Assembly (NCBI GenBank): GCA_020746875.1
Contig: JAGTJL010000001.1
Span: 930,001-994,000 of the forward strand
Direction of reading: 5' to 3'
Source of the DNA: Rhexocercosporidium sp. MPI-PUGE-AT-0058
Lineage: Eukaryota; Ascomycota; Leotiomycetes; Helotiales
Length of the DNA stretch: 64,000 nucleotides
Positions 1 through 10,632 of the stretch are shown piece by piece (position 1 is the first letter of the stretch; each line of letters starts with the position of its first letter). Position numbers and translations under genes: made by a program. The notes under the pieces were generated by a model, which was not told the DNA's origin, made no database searches, and saw only the letters and a list, made by a program, of their open reading frames with translations.

Positions 1-1174
1 GGGAGAGGGGAGAGGTATTCATTGCCAGCTTCGGTATTGGTGTTGGTATTGGTATTGGTCTTGCGAGAGAGGTCTACGCCGTCCATGAACACCGTGCCGA
101 GGATCTCGTGGGTGGAGGAATCGAGTGCGGTGAATGCTTCGGAGTTTAGACCGTCGAGACGAGAGAGCAGTTCGCCGAGGCCGGTGGAGAGCATGCTTTC
201 GAAGGCGACGCCGAAGCCGAAGGGTGTGTAGGTCGTCATGTGCATTGTTAGGCAGCGGGCCAGGAGGCCGAGACGGTAGCCTGTGGTGATGGTGATGGCT
301 GGGGTGGGGGGCTGAGGAGCTGTGGTGTGGATTAGGGATGGGGATGATGATGGCTTGGATGTGGTGGAGGTGGAGGGGGGGATGTTCAGACGACTGTAGC
401 GTAGAGCTGTGGCGTAGGCGCTGATTCCTTTGAGGACTGTGGTTGGAGGGTATAGTTAGTTTATACTCTTCAAACTTCAGACTAAATGAGGATTGGAAAT
501 TATGAAGATAGATCCGAGATATTTTCATGAAAAGCACAGAACATGTCTCTTACAAAATATCGTAAATCTGACACAGAACTAAATAGCAGGAAGTCAGTTC
601 ACTTACTATCATCCGGTGTAGCCGTTGTTGGGAGTTGCTTAAACGCAGCCAAGATCTGAGATTCTCCAAATGCCTGTAGAGACACCAAATCAGTACCTCG
701 CAAACATGTCGTTTCTCGAAATCCTCCTTATTCAAGAACATCAAAAAGAGGACGTCATACATCAATACCCGCCAAAGTCCCCCTCCCCTTCTCCGTCAAC
801 CTCAAGACCTTCTCCCTCGCATCCTCACCAAAGCCCTCCTTGACTTCGCCCGCCTCAACCAATTTCTTCAGCAGCCGACTCACGCTGCTTTTCTCGAGGT
901 TGAGCTCGGTGCAGAGTGTTGCGGCTGTGATACCACCTGTGTTTGTGGCCTTCCCATTGACCTTGGAAGCGGAGGATGATGAGGGAGTTGGAGATGGAGA
1001 GGTGGCGGTTTCCTGTTCGTGGAGTCCGATCTCGATGATAGCGTGCACGGCGCTGGCGGAGTAGGATGTACCAGCTAGATTACTGGACATGAAACCCAAC
1101 TCGCGGACGAGGAGGCGGGAGGAGGAGCGGAGGGACGGGATCAGGGGGTGGGTTTGTAGTGGGTGGGATGACAT
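1..1174 (-). CDS. MarR-type winged helix / GNAT acetyltransferase fusion, 3' end cut by window
   Basis: The first exon (1174-761) encodes a MarR-like winged helix: an N-terminal helix, then the recognition segment 'LNLEKSSVSRLLKKLVEAG' and a wing ending 'LTEKGRGTLAGID'. Two GT-AG introns fit: 674-760 (GTATGA...CTACAG) and 437-606 (GTAAGT...CCACAG). They join exon 607-673 ('AFGESQILAAFKQLP') to exon 1-436. The last exon reads like the start of a GNAT domain ('GYRLGLLARCLTMHMTTY', 'FGFGVAFESML', 'VFMDGVDLS'). This order matches the bacterial family of HTH regulator/N-acetyltransferase fusions; the acyl acceptor is unknown. Near the window edge the GNAT part carries an Asn-Thr repeat coded by a GGTATT microsatellite. 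The remaining GNAT core and the stop lie outside the window. Family assignment is fairly sure from motif layout; exact exon ends are inferred. Confidence 0.72.
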
Positions 1175-3910
1175 TTTGAATGGTTTGATTTGGATCCGAT
1201 GATCGTTTGCTTAATCGAGTTTTGGGTCTGACAATTTTGAGGCAGTTTTTGGGTGTGCTGAGGGGAAGGAGGAAAAGGGGAGGAGATAGTTGTATTTTGC
1301 AACGGCTTGACTTTCTCCGAAAGTGGGGGCTTGTCTTGGTTATTACCGAGCGAGAACAGGAGATGTTGATACCTTTGATTGGCGAGTTTTGACGAGGAGT
1401 CAGAACCTACTTAGTGTGTGTCTTGAAAATTGGAATTCCCCGATTCAAAGCGCAAAATCGGGGTTCGGGTGGTGTGCGATTTGGAAGTCACGGCGCAGTT
1501 GATGGCCATGAAGCCACCTGCTCGGAATGGAAAACTCCTGGTACGTTTATCTCAATACGACAATCGTCCTGGAGTGATTTGAATAAGAAGCGTTCGATGA
1601 CTCAGTGATGTAACTTCCGAAGAATCGTGATTTGAGTTACTTGACTATATCATTCTATATCTTAAGGATAGTATTTGCATGACTAAACGAGATCTCAAAC
1701 CTCGAAATTGCCGAAGAAAGAGCAGATGTTCAGACAAAGCATGACTGGGGGAAGACCCCCCAATCCATTACCCATTCTATCAAATAGCAAGAAAATTAGA
1801 ATGAAACGATTCTATGTAATGAGAACTCAAGCAGCTTTTGCTAGGTCTTCAAGTCTGGCTGAAGCACCTTTGATAGGCTGGAATACGAAAAGCAGCTCGG
1901 ACTCGACACTACGCGAATCGCGAGGAATTTCTTCTTCAGAGCAGACTGGATAGCGACAATGATCAAAGACATTGACTCTCTTATCGAGCCTGGAACAGGA
2001 AAAACTCCGTACGGAACGGGATAATAAAAAGCATATCTCCCCCCCCAAAAAATGACAGCATGGGGAAATTGGCTTCTCCATCTCCCTCACCCAATCCACA
2101 TTCCCACCCGGGATTCAAAGACCACACGGAGTAAATGGGAATCAATCCAAGCATAAAACTCCGCTGTGACGATCGCCCGAAACCACAGACACGAGGGAGA
2201 GGGAAGCCAGGGGACAGGGAACATAAACTCTTTTTTCAAGGACGGTACCTACTGTATGAACGCGGCTCAACCCACGCCCGAAAAACCAAAGCTCTAAGAC
2301 CTGCAGACGGATGAACAGACGTGGGAGATTTTTTTTTTTGGGAAATTCAAATCACCAACGGGAAGATCTTCTGTCAATCACGTCTCACAATACTACCCGT
2401 CGTTGCCGATCCGGGACCCTTTTCCTTTTTCCTTTCCCCTCGCCTCCGCTTTTCAGCCCGCTCCTCAGCCGCCCCCAGACTTTCCTTTTCTCTTTTTGGG
2501 AGATTTTGGGAGAGGCGATGTCTTGGGTGAGGATGGCAGGTGGCGAGCGGGTTGGCTGCTGCCGATCTATGATTCTTTGGCGAAGGGATGCGCGGCCTAT
2601 GATGTGAGTGGTGGGTGGGTTGAAGGATGGTCAGTGAGTTTTTGTGTCGTTATCTGCTTTTGGCGGTTTGGTGGCTTAGGAAATCATGGTATTTTCTGAG
2701 GAGGAGCGGCAGTGGATAAGTTGAAGCTCTTCGTTTCCGTAGAAAGGTAGATGCGGGACCGGCAGAGCGAGCTTGAGACGGGACTACATGGGATGGGATG
2801 GGATGGTACTGTGCTAAAACGAAGTAGGGCGACGATCATGTCGACGTCGCGAGGGAAATCAGCTCATGATGTCGTCAGCCGAACCTCGAGCTCGCAAGAA
2901 AAAGTACGGTACAGACAGGGAGCTGGTTCGAATGCGAAACGGAACCCTATATGCAGTATTGGCTGGAATTGAGTCGTACCTACCTACCAGTAGTACGAAA
3001 GGTACTACCTACCTACCTACGGTACAGTGGGTACGGTACTACTGTATTGCTCCGCATCCTACTTTACCCACAGACCAAAACATTCCATTTAAGCAATGCA
3101 AATGCATCTCACCTCAATGCACGTCACTTGCTCAACACGAAAGTGTCGAGTTGCCGATTCCCAAACACGGCTCCCGTTTGCATCGTGGCTGGTTGGGAAG
3201 ATGAAGGGAATATCCCAACTCGTCTCGCCTCGCCTCTCGCATCACCCCATAAATAGAACCGAACTTTTTGGCTGCTCGCTGATGGCTTATCGCTGGCTGG
3301 TAGGGAAGGTAAGGATACTGTACTGAACTGTAGCTAGCGAGCTGACAGGGCCGTGCTATCGCCGGTGGGTGAGGAGAACTCAAGATTTGTCCCCACATTT
3401 TTGATGGTGTAATTAGGCTTACAGTAGATACAAGCTTGAGCCGGAGAGGAACATGACAAGGAAGCGAGGAACAGGACAAAGGAAGGTTACAATACTACAG
3501 TACACTGCAAGCCGGAGCCAATCTCGGTACATATTTATCGCGCGCCTATCTCGCATATGGGGAGGGGAGGGAGGACTAGAGCACCCCCTTGCGATAAGTG
3601 TTCTGTAATGAACTACTGCGGGACCGCGGCGCTGCTGTGCTTTGCAACTTGCAAGAGAGGAACTAGTTGGGATCTTACAGTACAGTTCTGTAGGTACCGT
3701 ACTATACTGTACATGTACGTTACAGTAGCAGTGCAGCCGTTATCGAAATAGGTACCTAGGTATGCAGCTAGCTGAAGAAGAGAGAAGGGGGTCTGGAGTT
3801 CTGCGGGAGTTCTGCGGGAGTTTGCGCGTCTGCCATCCTGGGTTCTAATCGTTCAAGGTGTGTCAGTCTGTCAGTCAGTCAGCTGTTTAGATTTTTGGCG
3901 TTTTTTGGTT

Positions 3911-3981
3911 AGTTGAATTTACTGTTTAACTTAGCTTGGTGAGTCTAGTTGAATTACTGTTTAACTTAACTTGGTGAGTCT
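3911..3981. repeat. tandem duplication, units of 36 and 35 bp
   Basis: Two adjacent copies start AGTTGAATT and end GGTGAGTCT (3911-3946 and 3947-3981). They differ by one deleted T and one G/A change. A degenerating third start (AGTTTAATTGAGTC) follows. Confidence 0.85.
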
Positions 3982-4231
3982 AGTTTAATTGAGTCTTAGA
4001 CCAGGACCAGGTGTTGGGTTGAGAGTACTCCGTAAGTATATTAAGTCGGTGGCTTGAGCTTTGGGTAGGCTGTGGGCTCTGCTCTGCACCCGCACCCTTT
4101 TGGGCGTTCCCGCTCCCGCGTTGCTTGCTTGCGTGCTTGCTTTGATTCTGTTGTGCGCTGCGGTGTTATGCGCTGCGCTGCACTGCACTGCAGCATGGAA
4201 GGGAGATGTACAAGTATGGGGGTTCATGTAG

Positions 4232-4258
4232 GTATGTATGTATGTATGTATGTATGTA
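4232..4258. repeat. (GTAT)n microsatellite
   Basis: Nearly seven uninterrupted GTAT units, directly followed by a GTAC-rich palindrome (GGTACCTACTGTAGGTAC). Confidence 0.9.
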
Positions 4259-5470
4259 CGAACGGTACCTACTGTAGGTACGGCTGTATGCAGGAACAGG
4301 CGGGCTGTGACTCGTTCCTACGAGGGCGGCTGTGTTTTCAGGCTGAACCGGAGACGTTGTGGGTACGATACAGTCCAGTACCGTACTAGACTGGAGACAG
4401 ATATGGCCCTTGATAATCTAGTGGCGTGGGGGTGAGATGATAGCAAACCTTCTACTTCGAAGTATGCAGATGCGTTTAATGTACTGCTACCGAGGTTTGG
4501 ATCTTTTTGTAATCTTGTTCTTGTTCTGGTTCATCTCCATCTCTGGTCCCTTGACTCGTACAGTACAGTAAGTATATCGTATGCGCACCTGATCATCAGA
4601 TTTATTACAGAGATTTAAATTTGGGTTTTGAGTTTCATCGGCCGTGCGCAGGTGCTGCTGAAATTGACAACCTGAACGCGGCTCTGGCGAAGCTAATGGA
4701 CCGAGTCTTTTCCCTTCAATGTCATCCAATATTCCATCCGTCACATTCCTCGCTTTCATCTTTTAATAGTTCTATATAGCGGGAATGTCTTCAACAACCT
4801 AACGCATCTCCAGCCCGGCCCCTTGTCCCTCAAAGCTCGTCTCCCCTCCTTTCCTCCCTCGAACCCCTGCAGCGCGCTGAGACCTTCGGATAAGCTAAGC
4901 GAAAAGGTCTCGAAGAACATGGCGCTACACATGCAGCACTGGTTCGATTGATTTCTCATGCCCCCTTGCATTTCTTGCATTTCTAGCCGTTGTCACCATC
5001 GTGGAGCGAGAGAGAGATGGGACGGCTTTCAGGTTCGCTTCGCTTCTGGCACATGGCCCTAAGTCGCTGTGGTTTATGTGGCGCTGAGACATGAAGTGAG
5101 AGAATTCCCTTTCGCCTTCGGAGACGTCGCCGGGGCGGCCGAGGTTCCTTTTCTTCTCTGGTGTGCCTGGCCTGGCTTGTCTAGATTGGGAGGAGAGGGG
5201 TCGGATGACACTCCTTTTTCAGGTACCCCGTACGGTTGCGGAACTTATGGTTCGGTATTACGATACTCGACGGGTAAGGTGCGAAAGGTACAGCAAGTCA
5301 GGCCAGGTACCAGCGGGCACGACTTCGCTTCACGGAAGGATGCGGATTTGCGGATTTAACTCCCATCTTGATGACTTGGCTTGGTGGTGGAGGAGGAGGA
5401 GGACGAGAGGGGGGTTCAACATGGCTGAGGAGGGGTTAGTACAGTAAGACTCTAGACTAGACTAGATCTT

Positions 5471-5531
5471 GATAGTGCACTTGGTGGGTGCGTTCCTTGA
5501 TAGTGCACTTGGTGGGTGCGTTCCTTGATAG
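5471..5531. repeat. perfect 28-bp tandem duplication
   Basis: Two identical 28-bp units (5471-5498 and 5499-5526), each beginning GATAGTGCACTTGG, are followed by a GATAG stub of a third. The identity suggests a recent slippage or duplication. Confidence 0.9.
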
Positions 5532-6606
5532 CTTGAGCCGGCGCGGCGACCATCGTTCTTCGGTTCAGGTACAAGCTCCCAAAGCGGATTCGAGTATGGG
5601 AGACATGTTGTTAGAGTAGCGGGTCGAATTCGTTGCCCGTCGTCGTCCCTTTGAGCGGGATCTTATCTTTGGAACGAACAATAAGACCAAGAAATAAAAA
5701 GGAAGAACAGAAGAAGAAGTCGGCATCGATGAGCCGGCCGATGAGACAGAAATCGGTCTGGATGCCTTTAGATCGATGTTTTGTTTTGTTTTGTTTGGCT
5801 TGTGAATGTTGGGGAAGTAAGTTTACCTTACCTACCTGCGGACTGTGCCGTCTGGATGCGCCCTCCATCAAACCCAACCCAACCTAACTCAACCCAACCC
5901 ATCCCAACCCATGGCGGATACAGAAAACCAAAATGCGAGGAGTCTATTTCCTCCACGTGCACAGCAGGGCCGTGCGTAGAGTTTTCCTGGCCCCTGGGCC
6001 ACCCCCCTTGCATCGTATCTTTTTGAGGTTATCGTCATATCGATTAGATGAATTGGCAGGAGGAGGCAGTGTCGCACGGATGTAGAGTTCGCGGCTAGAT
6101 GCTTGCCCTGGCTTGATGCCCTTTGGAGTAATACAAGACGAGGAAGCACCTGGGGTATGAGGAACGAGTGAGTCCAGTCCTGGGAGTACCTTCGGCAGTG
6201 CTACGATGCGGCGAGACTATCAGAGTTCGTGGCTGCATCAAAACGATCAGGAGATGGATGGGATGAGATGACATGTTTGTGGCAAAGAGGAAAGAACTGT
6301 GAGGGGAAGAGATAGATAGGGGTATGTAGTTTTTGCAAGTATGTAGGAAGTTTGTGCCGTGTAAGAGAAACATACGCGGAAACCAAAATGAGATGAAGGA
6401 GGGACTCGGGTCGCCAGATCATCGGCGCAAGACAGGACAGTACTGTAAATAGTATCGGAAATAGAAACATGGACGGACATCTGTCCATCCATGTACATAC
6501 AATACAGTACAGTATCTGTTGGAACGAATAATCATCCGGTGCTGACATGAACAGGACAGGACGGACGGGCCGCAGAACGAAGACCCTCGAGGAATGTTGA
6601 TAGCAG

Positions 6607-6699
6607 TAGGTAGGTAGGTAGGTAGGTAGGTAGTGCTCCCCCTCCCCTCCCCTCCACACTCTACTCTGACCACCATACACACACACACACACACACACA
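6607..6699. repeat. (TAGG)n and (AC)n microsatellites
   Basis: TAGG repeats run over 6607-6633 and an uninterrupted AC tract over 6677-6699, separated by a pyrimidine-rich spacer. Confidence 0.9.
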
Positions 6700-6770
6700 T
6701 ACTCCCTCCCTCACTCACTGACACTCACTGGCACTTGATGTTTCGAAGTCGCTGCAGGCGGGGAGGCAAA

Positions 6771-6956
6771 GGCAGGACAGGGGCAGGGGCAGGGCAGGGG
6801 GGAGGGCCAGGGGCAGGGCAGGGCAGTGGCAGGCAGGGTAATGGAGCAGAGCAGGGTACTGGAGCAGGGCAGGGCAGGACAGGTACAGAGAGAGGCAGAG
6901 AGAGGCAGAGAGGCAGAGAGGCAGAGAGGCAGAGAGGCACAGAGGCACAGAGGCAC
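6771..6956. repeat. purine-rich minisatellite (GGGCAG then GAGAGGCA units)
   Basis: Irregular GGGCAG/GGAGCAG units up to about 6890 pass into a regular GAGAGGCA/GAGGCACA array to 6956. Strand asymmetry is strong (almost no pyrimidines other than C). The array has open frames on both strands, but their composition is purely repeat-driven, so no protein is called. Confidence 0.85.
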
Positions 6957-8091
6957 GTCCTCCCCTCTCTCTAATCCCTTCTCTCTCTCTACGAGGTAGA
7001 GTAATCCCCTCCTCACTTCTTCTCCCTCTCCTGCCAAGGCACTTTGGCTCACTCAAGCAAGACCTGCATCTCTCCTCAGTTTACTTCACTTCACTTCTCT
7101 TCCCATCCCTTCCCTCCCCCTCTTGCCATCTTTTCTTTACTTCTTCTCCCAAAGAGGCCAGCCAAACAATCAGCCCAATCCAAGCCAGCCAGACTAGACA
7201 GACCGATACCAGGCCGGCCTACTTACCAGCCTACTGACCAGCCTACTTACCAGCCTACTTACTCACGGTAGTACGAAAGGCGTCCTGAAGAAACCCCCTG
7301 TCCCCGAGAGAACCTACGTACCTGGTCAAGTCAAGAGCCGAAGCGGGCTCCATCTCCATCTCCATCTCCATCTTCCCCCCTTGGCTTGGTGCCTCACCTC
7401 GACACTACTACCTCCTCCCGCCCTCTTTACTTCTTCTTCTTCTGCCTCTTCTCTCTCACTACTCCTCCTCCTCCACACTCTCAACACCCAACCACCACCA
7501 CCGCCACCTCCACCTTTACAACCTCGTCGTTCCTTTTCCTATCCAGGTCGCTGAATCATCATCGCCGATTGAACCCAGCTCATCAACCTCCGACCAGAAG
7601 CATACACAATTCGGTCCCCTTTGCGACGATCGCGCCAGCCTTTGAACATTTCTCAACGCCACAACCACCTCGACCAACCTGTCCCGGGACCCGAAGTGAA
7701 GGAGCAGCAGACACCTATTCTGTGCCCGTGCCCGACTCTAATCGAAATCGCTGGTCGACGTCAAGACGCAAGCCGTCTGCATCAAAAAGCATCGCATTCC
7801 CCCCCCCCTCTCTCTCTCTGCCTTGTTCCACGGCCACACCATAATACCCACCCACCCACCGCCATTTGTGTTCATCGAAGCTTTCGAATAATACCCGAGC
7901 ATCCCAATTACCATAATATCTATTCGCTAGCCCTCCCGTGTATCGTTGTCAGAATTTCTCGTCCTTTGTTCCTGCGCCAAGATAAATACTTCGACCGTCC
8001 GCGAAACTCGGACCAGGGCCGCCTCAGAACACCCTGAAACCTTGATATCAACTGCGGTATTCTACAACCATCGCACTCGTCGAGTGCAAAT
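6844..8091 (+). promoter_or_regulatory. ATG-free pyrimidine-rich promoter/5' leader of the Ras GAP gene
   Basis: From the ATG at 6841 to the start codon at 8092 the plus strand holds no ATG at all, about 1.25 kb. From about 6960 the strand is C/T-rich, with CT tracts at 7803-7822 and repeated CATCTC at 7351-7375. Both features are typical of long transcribed leaders of fungal signalling genes, where upstream start codons are avoided. The transcription start and any leader intron cannot be placed by eye. Confidence 0.5.
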
Positions 8092-10632
8092 ATGAGCGTC
8101 ATGCTTCAGACCCCTTCGCGGGCGTCGACCGCTTCCTCTTCCTCCTTTCAACCAGTATCACGCCAGAACACGATGTCTTCACACGATGGGGGGAGGTCTG
8201 TTCGTCAGTCGAAACGGTATTCTATGACAACGTTGTATATGTCCATGTCCGCGAATGAGAAGGATTTGGAAATCGAGGATGACCTGGCTAAAGGTACGGC
8301 GCCGGCCTACGTGCCTCATGGTAGGATAACATGCTAATTGTCTCTCCAGCCCAGAAGATCCTCCGCGACCTCAAATCGAAGATCTCGTCCCAATCGAAGA
8401 AGAATTTCGTATTGGAGAAGGATGTCAGATATCTGGATTCGCGAATTGCCCTGTTGATTCAGAATCGCATGGCTCTGGAGGAGGTAAGGGGATAAAGCTC
8501 GAATTGGAAGTACTAGGCTAACAATTTTCAGCAAAATGAAGTTGCAAGCCATCTTGAAGATGCTTCGGATTTGCAAGAAGGATTCTTCCCGAATGACGAG
8601 AAGACGCAGAAATACGGAAACCTGCTGTTCCTTCTACAATCCGAGCCGCGCCATATCGCACATCTCTGTCGTTTGGTTACGATGGCCGAGATCGACTCGC
8701 TCCTGCAGACTGTTATGTTTACAATCTACGGAAATCAATACGAGAGCCGTGAAGAGCACCTTCTGTTGACTATGTTCCAGGTATGTCAAGCTCGTTTTGC
8801 CTCCAGTTCCTTTGACTAACTGGTATGTAGTCCGTGTTAACCTACCAATTCGACAACACCCCCGAGTACTCCTCCCTCCTCCGGGCCAACACCCCCGTTT
8901 CTCGGATGATGACCACATATACCCGACGTGGACCGGGGCAGAGCTACCTCAAGACCGTGTTAGCTGATCGGATCAATGGGCTTATCGAGTTGAAGGACCT
9001 CGACCTCGAGATCAACCCACTGAAGGTATACGAGCGGATGATTGAGCAGATCGAAGAGGATACCGGAAGTCTCCCAGCGTCCTTACCAAGAGGGGTGACC
9101 GCCGAGCAGGCGGCTGAGAATTCTCAAGTACAGGCGATCATCGAGCCAAGGTTGACCATGCTGATGGAAATTGCGAATGGCTTCCTCACAACGATCATTG
9201 ACGGACTAGAAGAAACCCCATATGGAATTCGGTGGATCTGCAAGCAGATCAGGAGTCTGACCAAGCGAAAGTACCCGGATGCCAACGACCAGGTCATTTG
9301 CACCCTCATCGGTGGATTCTTCTTCCTTCGATTCATCAACCCCGCGATCGTCACTCCCAAATCCTACATGCTCATCGATGGGACCCCAGCAGAGAAGCCA
9401 AGGCGGACATTGACTTTGATTGCCAAGATGCTCCAAAATCTTGCCAACAAGCCATCGTACGCGAAGGAGCCATACATGGCCAAACTCCAACCATTCATCC
9501 AACAGAACAAGGAACGAGTGAACAAGTTTATGCTTGATCTTTGTGAAGTCCAAGATTTCTACGAGAGCTTGGAGATGGACAACTACGTTGCGCTGTCCAA
9601 GAAGGATTTGGAGCTCTCCATCACTCTGAACGAAGTCTATGCGACACACGCCCTGTTGGAGAAGCACAGCGCCGAGTTGAACAAGGATGAGAATTCCCAC
9701 TTGGCCGTTATTCTGAACGACCTTGGACAGGCACCAGCTCAGTTGCCACGAAAGGAGAACAGAGCCATCAATTTACCGCTTTTCAGCAAGTGGGAAACCG
9801 CAATCGACGATCTCACAGCAGCGCTCGACATTACTCAAGAAGAGGTGTATTTCATGGAGGCCAAGTCGACCTTTGTCCAGATCATGCGTTCAATACCGAC
9901 CAACAGTGCTGTTGCACGGAGACCACTCCGCCTCGAGCGAGTTGCTGATGCCGCAGCTACATCAAGGAACGATGCAGTCATGGTGCGGAAAGGTATCCGT
10001 GCAATGGAGCTTCTTAGTCAACTGCAGGAGCTGCAGGTGATTGATAAGTCCGACCAATTCAGTCTCCTCCGAGATGAAGTTGAGCAAGAGCTTCAGCATC
10101 TCGGCTCGCTTAAGGACGGTGTTGTTGTGGAGACTCAGAAGCTCGAGGAGGTATTCAAGACTATCCGTGACCACAACACCTATCTTGTCGGTCAACTCGA
10201 GACATACAAGAGCTACCTGCACAATGTCCGAAGTCAGAGTGAAGGCACCAGGAGGAAACAGCAGAAGCATCAAGTGTTGGGCCCGTATAAGTTCACCCAT
10301 CAAGCACTAGAGAAGGAGGGCGTCATTCAGAAGAGCAACGTACCAGATAACCGGAGAGCTAACATCTATTTCAATTTCACGAGTCCTTTACCTGGGACTT
10401 TTGTCATCTCGCTCCATTATAAAGGTAAGTCCTCCGCAACCTCTTGGCGAAATCAAACTAACAATCGCTAGGTCGCAACCGTGGACTTCTAGAACTTGAT
10501 CTCAAGCTCGATGACCTCCTGGAAATGCAGAAGGATAACCAAGAAGATCTCGATCTCGAATATGTTCAGTTCAACGTGCCAAAAGTCTTGGCACTTCTGA
10601 ACAAGCGATTCGCCAGGAAGAAGGGGTGGTAA
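8092..10632 (+). CDS. gapA: Ras GTPase-activating protein, Gap1/GapA type
   Basis: This protein should speed GTP hydrolysis on Ras and so limit Ras signalling in polarity and morphogenesis. Five exons (8092-8293, 8350-8483, 8532-8780, 8831-10424, 10472-10632) give 779 codons with phase-consistent GT-AG introns of 47-56 bp. The Ser-rich N-terminus is followed by a coiled stretch and the RasGAP domain from about residue 150. The likely arginine finger lies in '[11 protein letters not shown]' (Arg about 213) and the family motif '[13 protein letters not shown]' near residue 358. The end is a RasGAP C-terminal domain (to 'RFARKKGW'). There are no calponin-homology or IQ motifs, so it is not the IQGAP/Rng2 scaffold; length and layout match S. 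pombe Gap1 and Aspergillus GapA. The symbol is by family, not by search. Confidence 0.88.

Larger units (their letters stand above)
1175..6840. other. long gene-poor spacer rich in simple repeats and GTAC palindromes
   Basis: No reading frame here has a convincing protein signature or a plausible splice chain; the small open frames look like chance. The stretch is instead full of direct duplications, tetranucleotide and dinucleotide runs, and short palindromic clusters of ACTGTAC/GTACAGT (around 2998-3045, 3678-3725, 4262-4282, 4558-4572, 6436-6446, 6503-6513). The distal end probably holds promoter elements of the Ras GAP gene; the left end is the promoter of the divergent MarR-GNAT gene. 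Confidence 0.6.

Noticed and set aside
2880..2950. GGTTCGAATGC, similar to a tRNA B box
   Set aside because: No acceptor-stem pairing or A box at the right distance could be found.
6711..7056. Several 113-codon frames on both strands
   Set aside because: They are translations of the purine minisatellite (Cys/Leu/Pro runs), caused by the repeat and not by coding selection.
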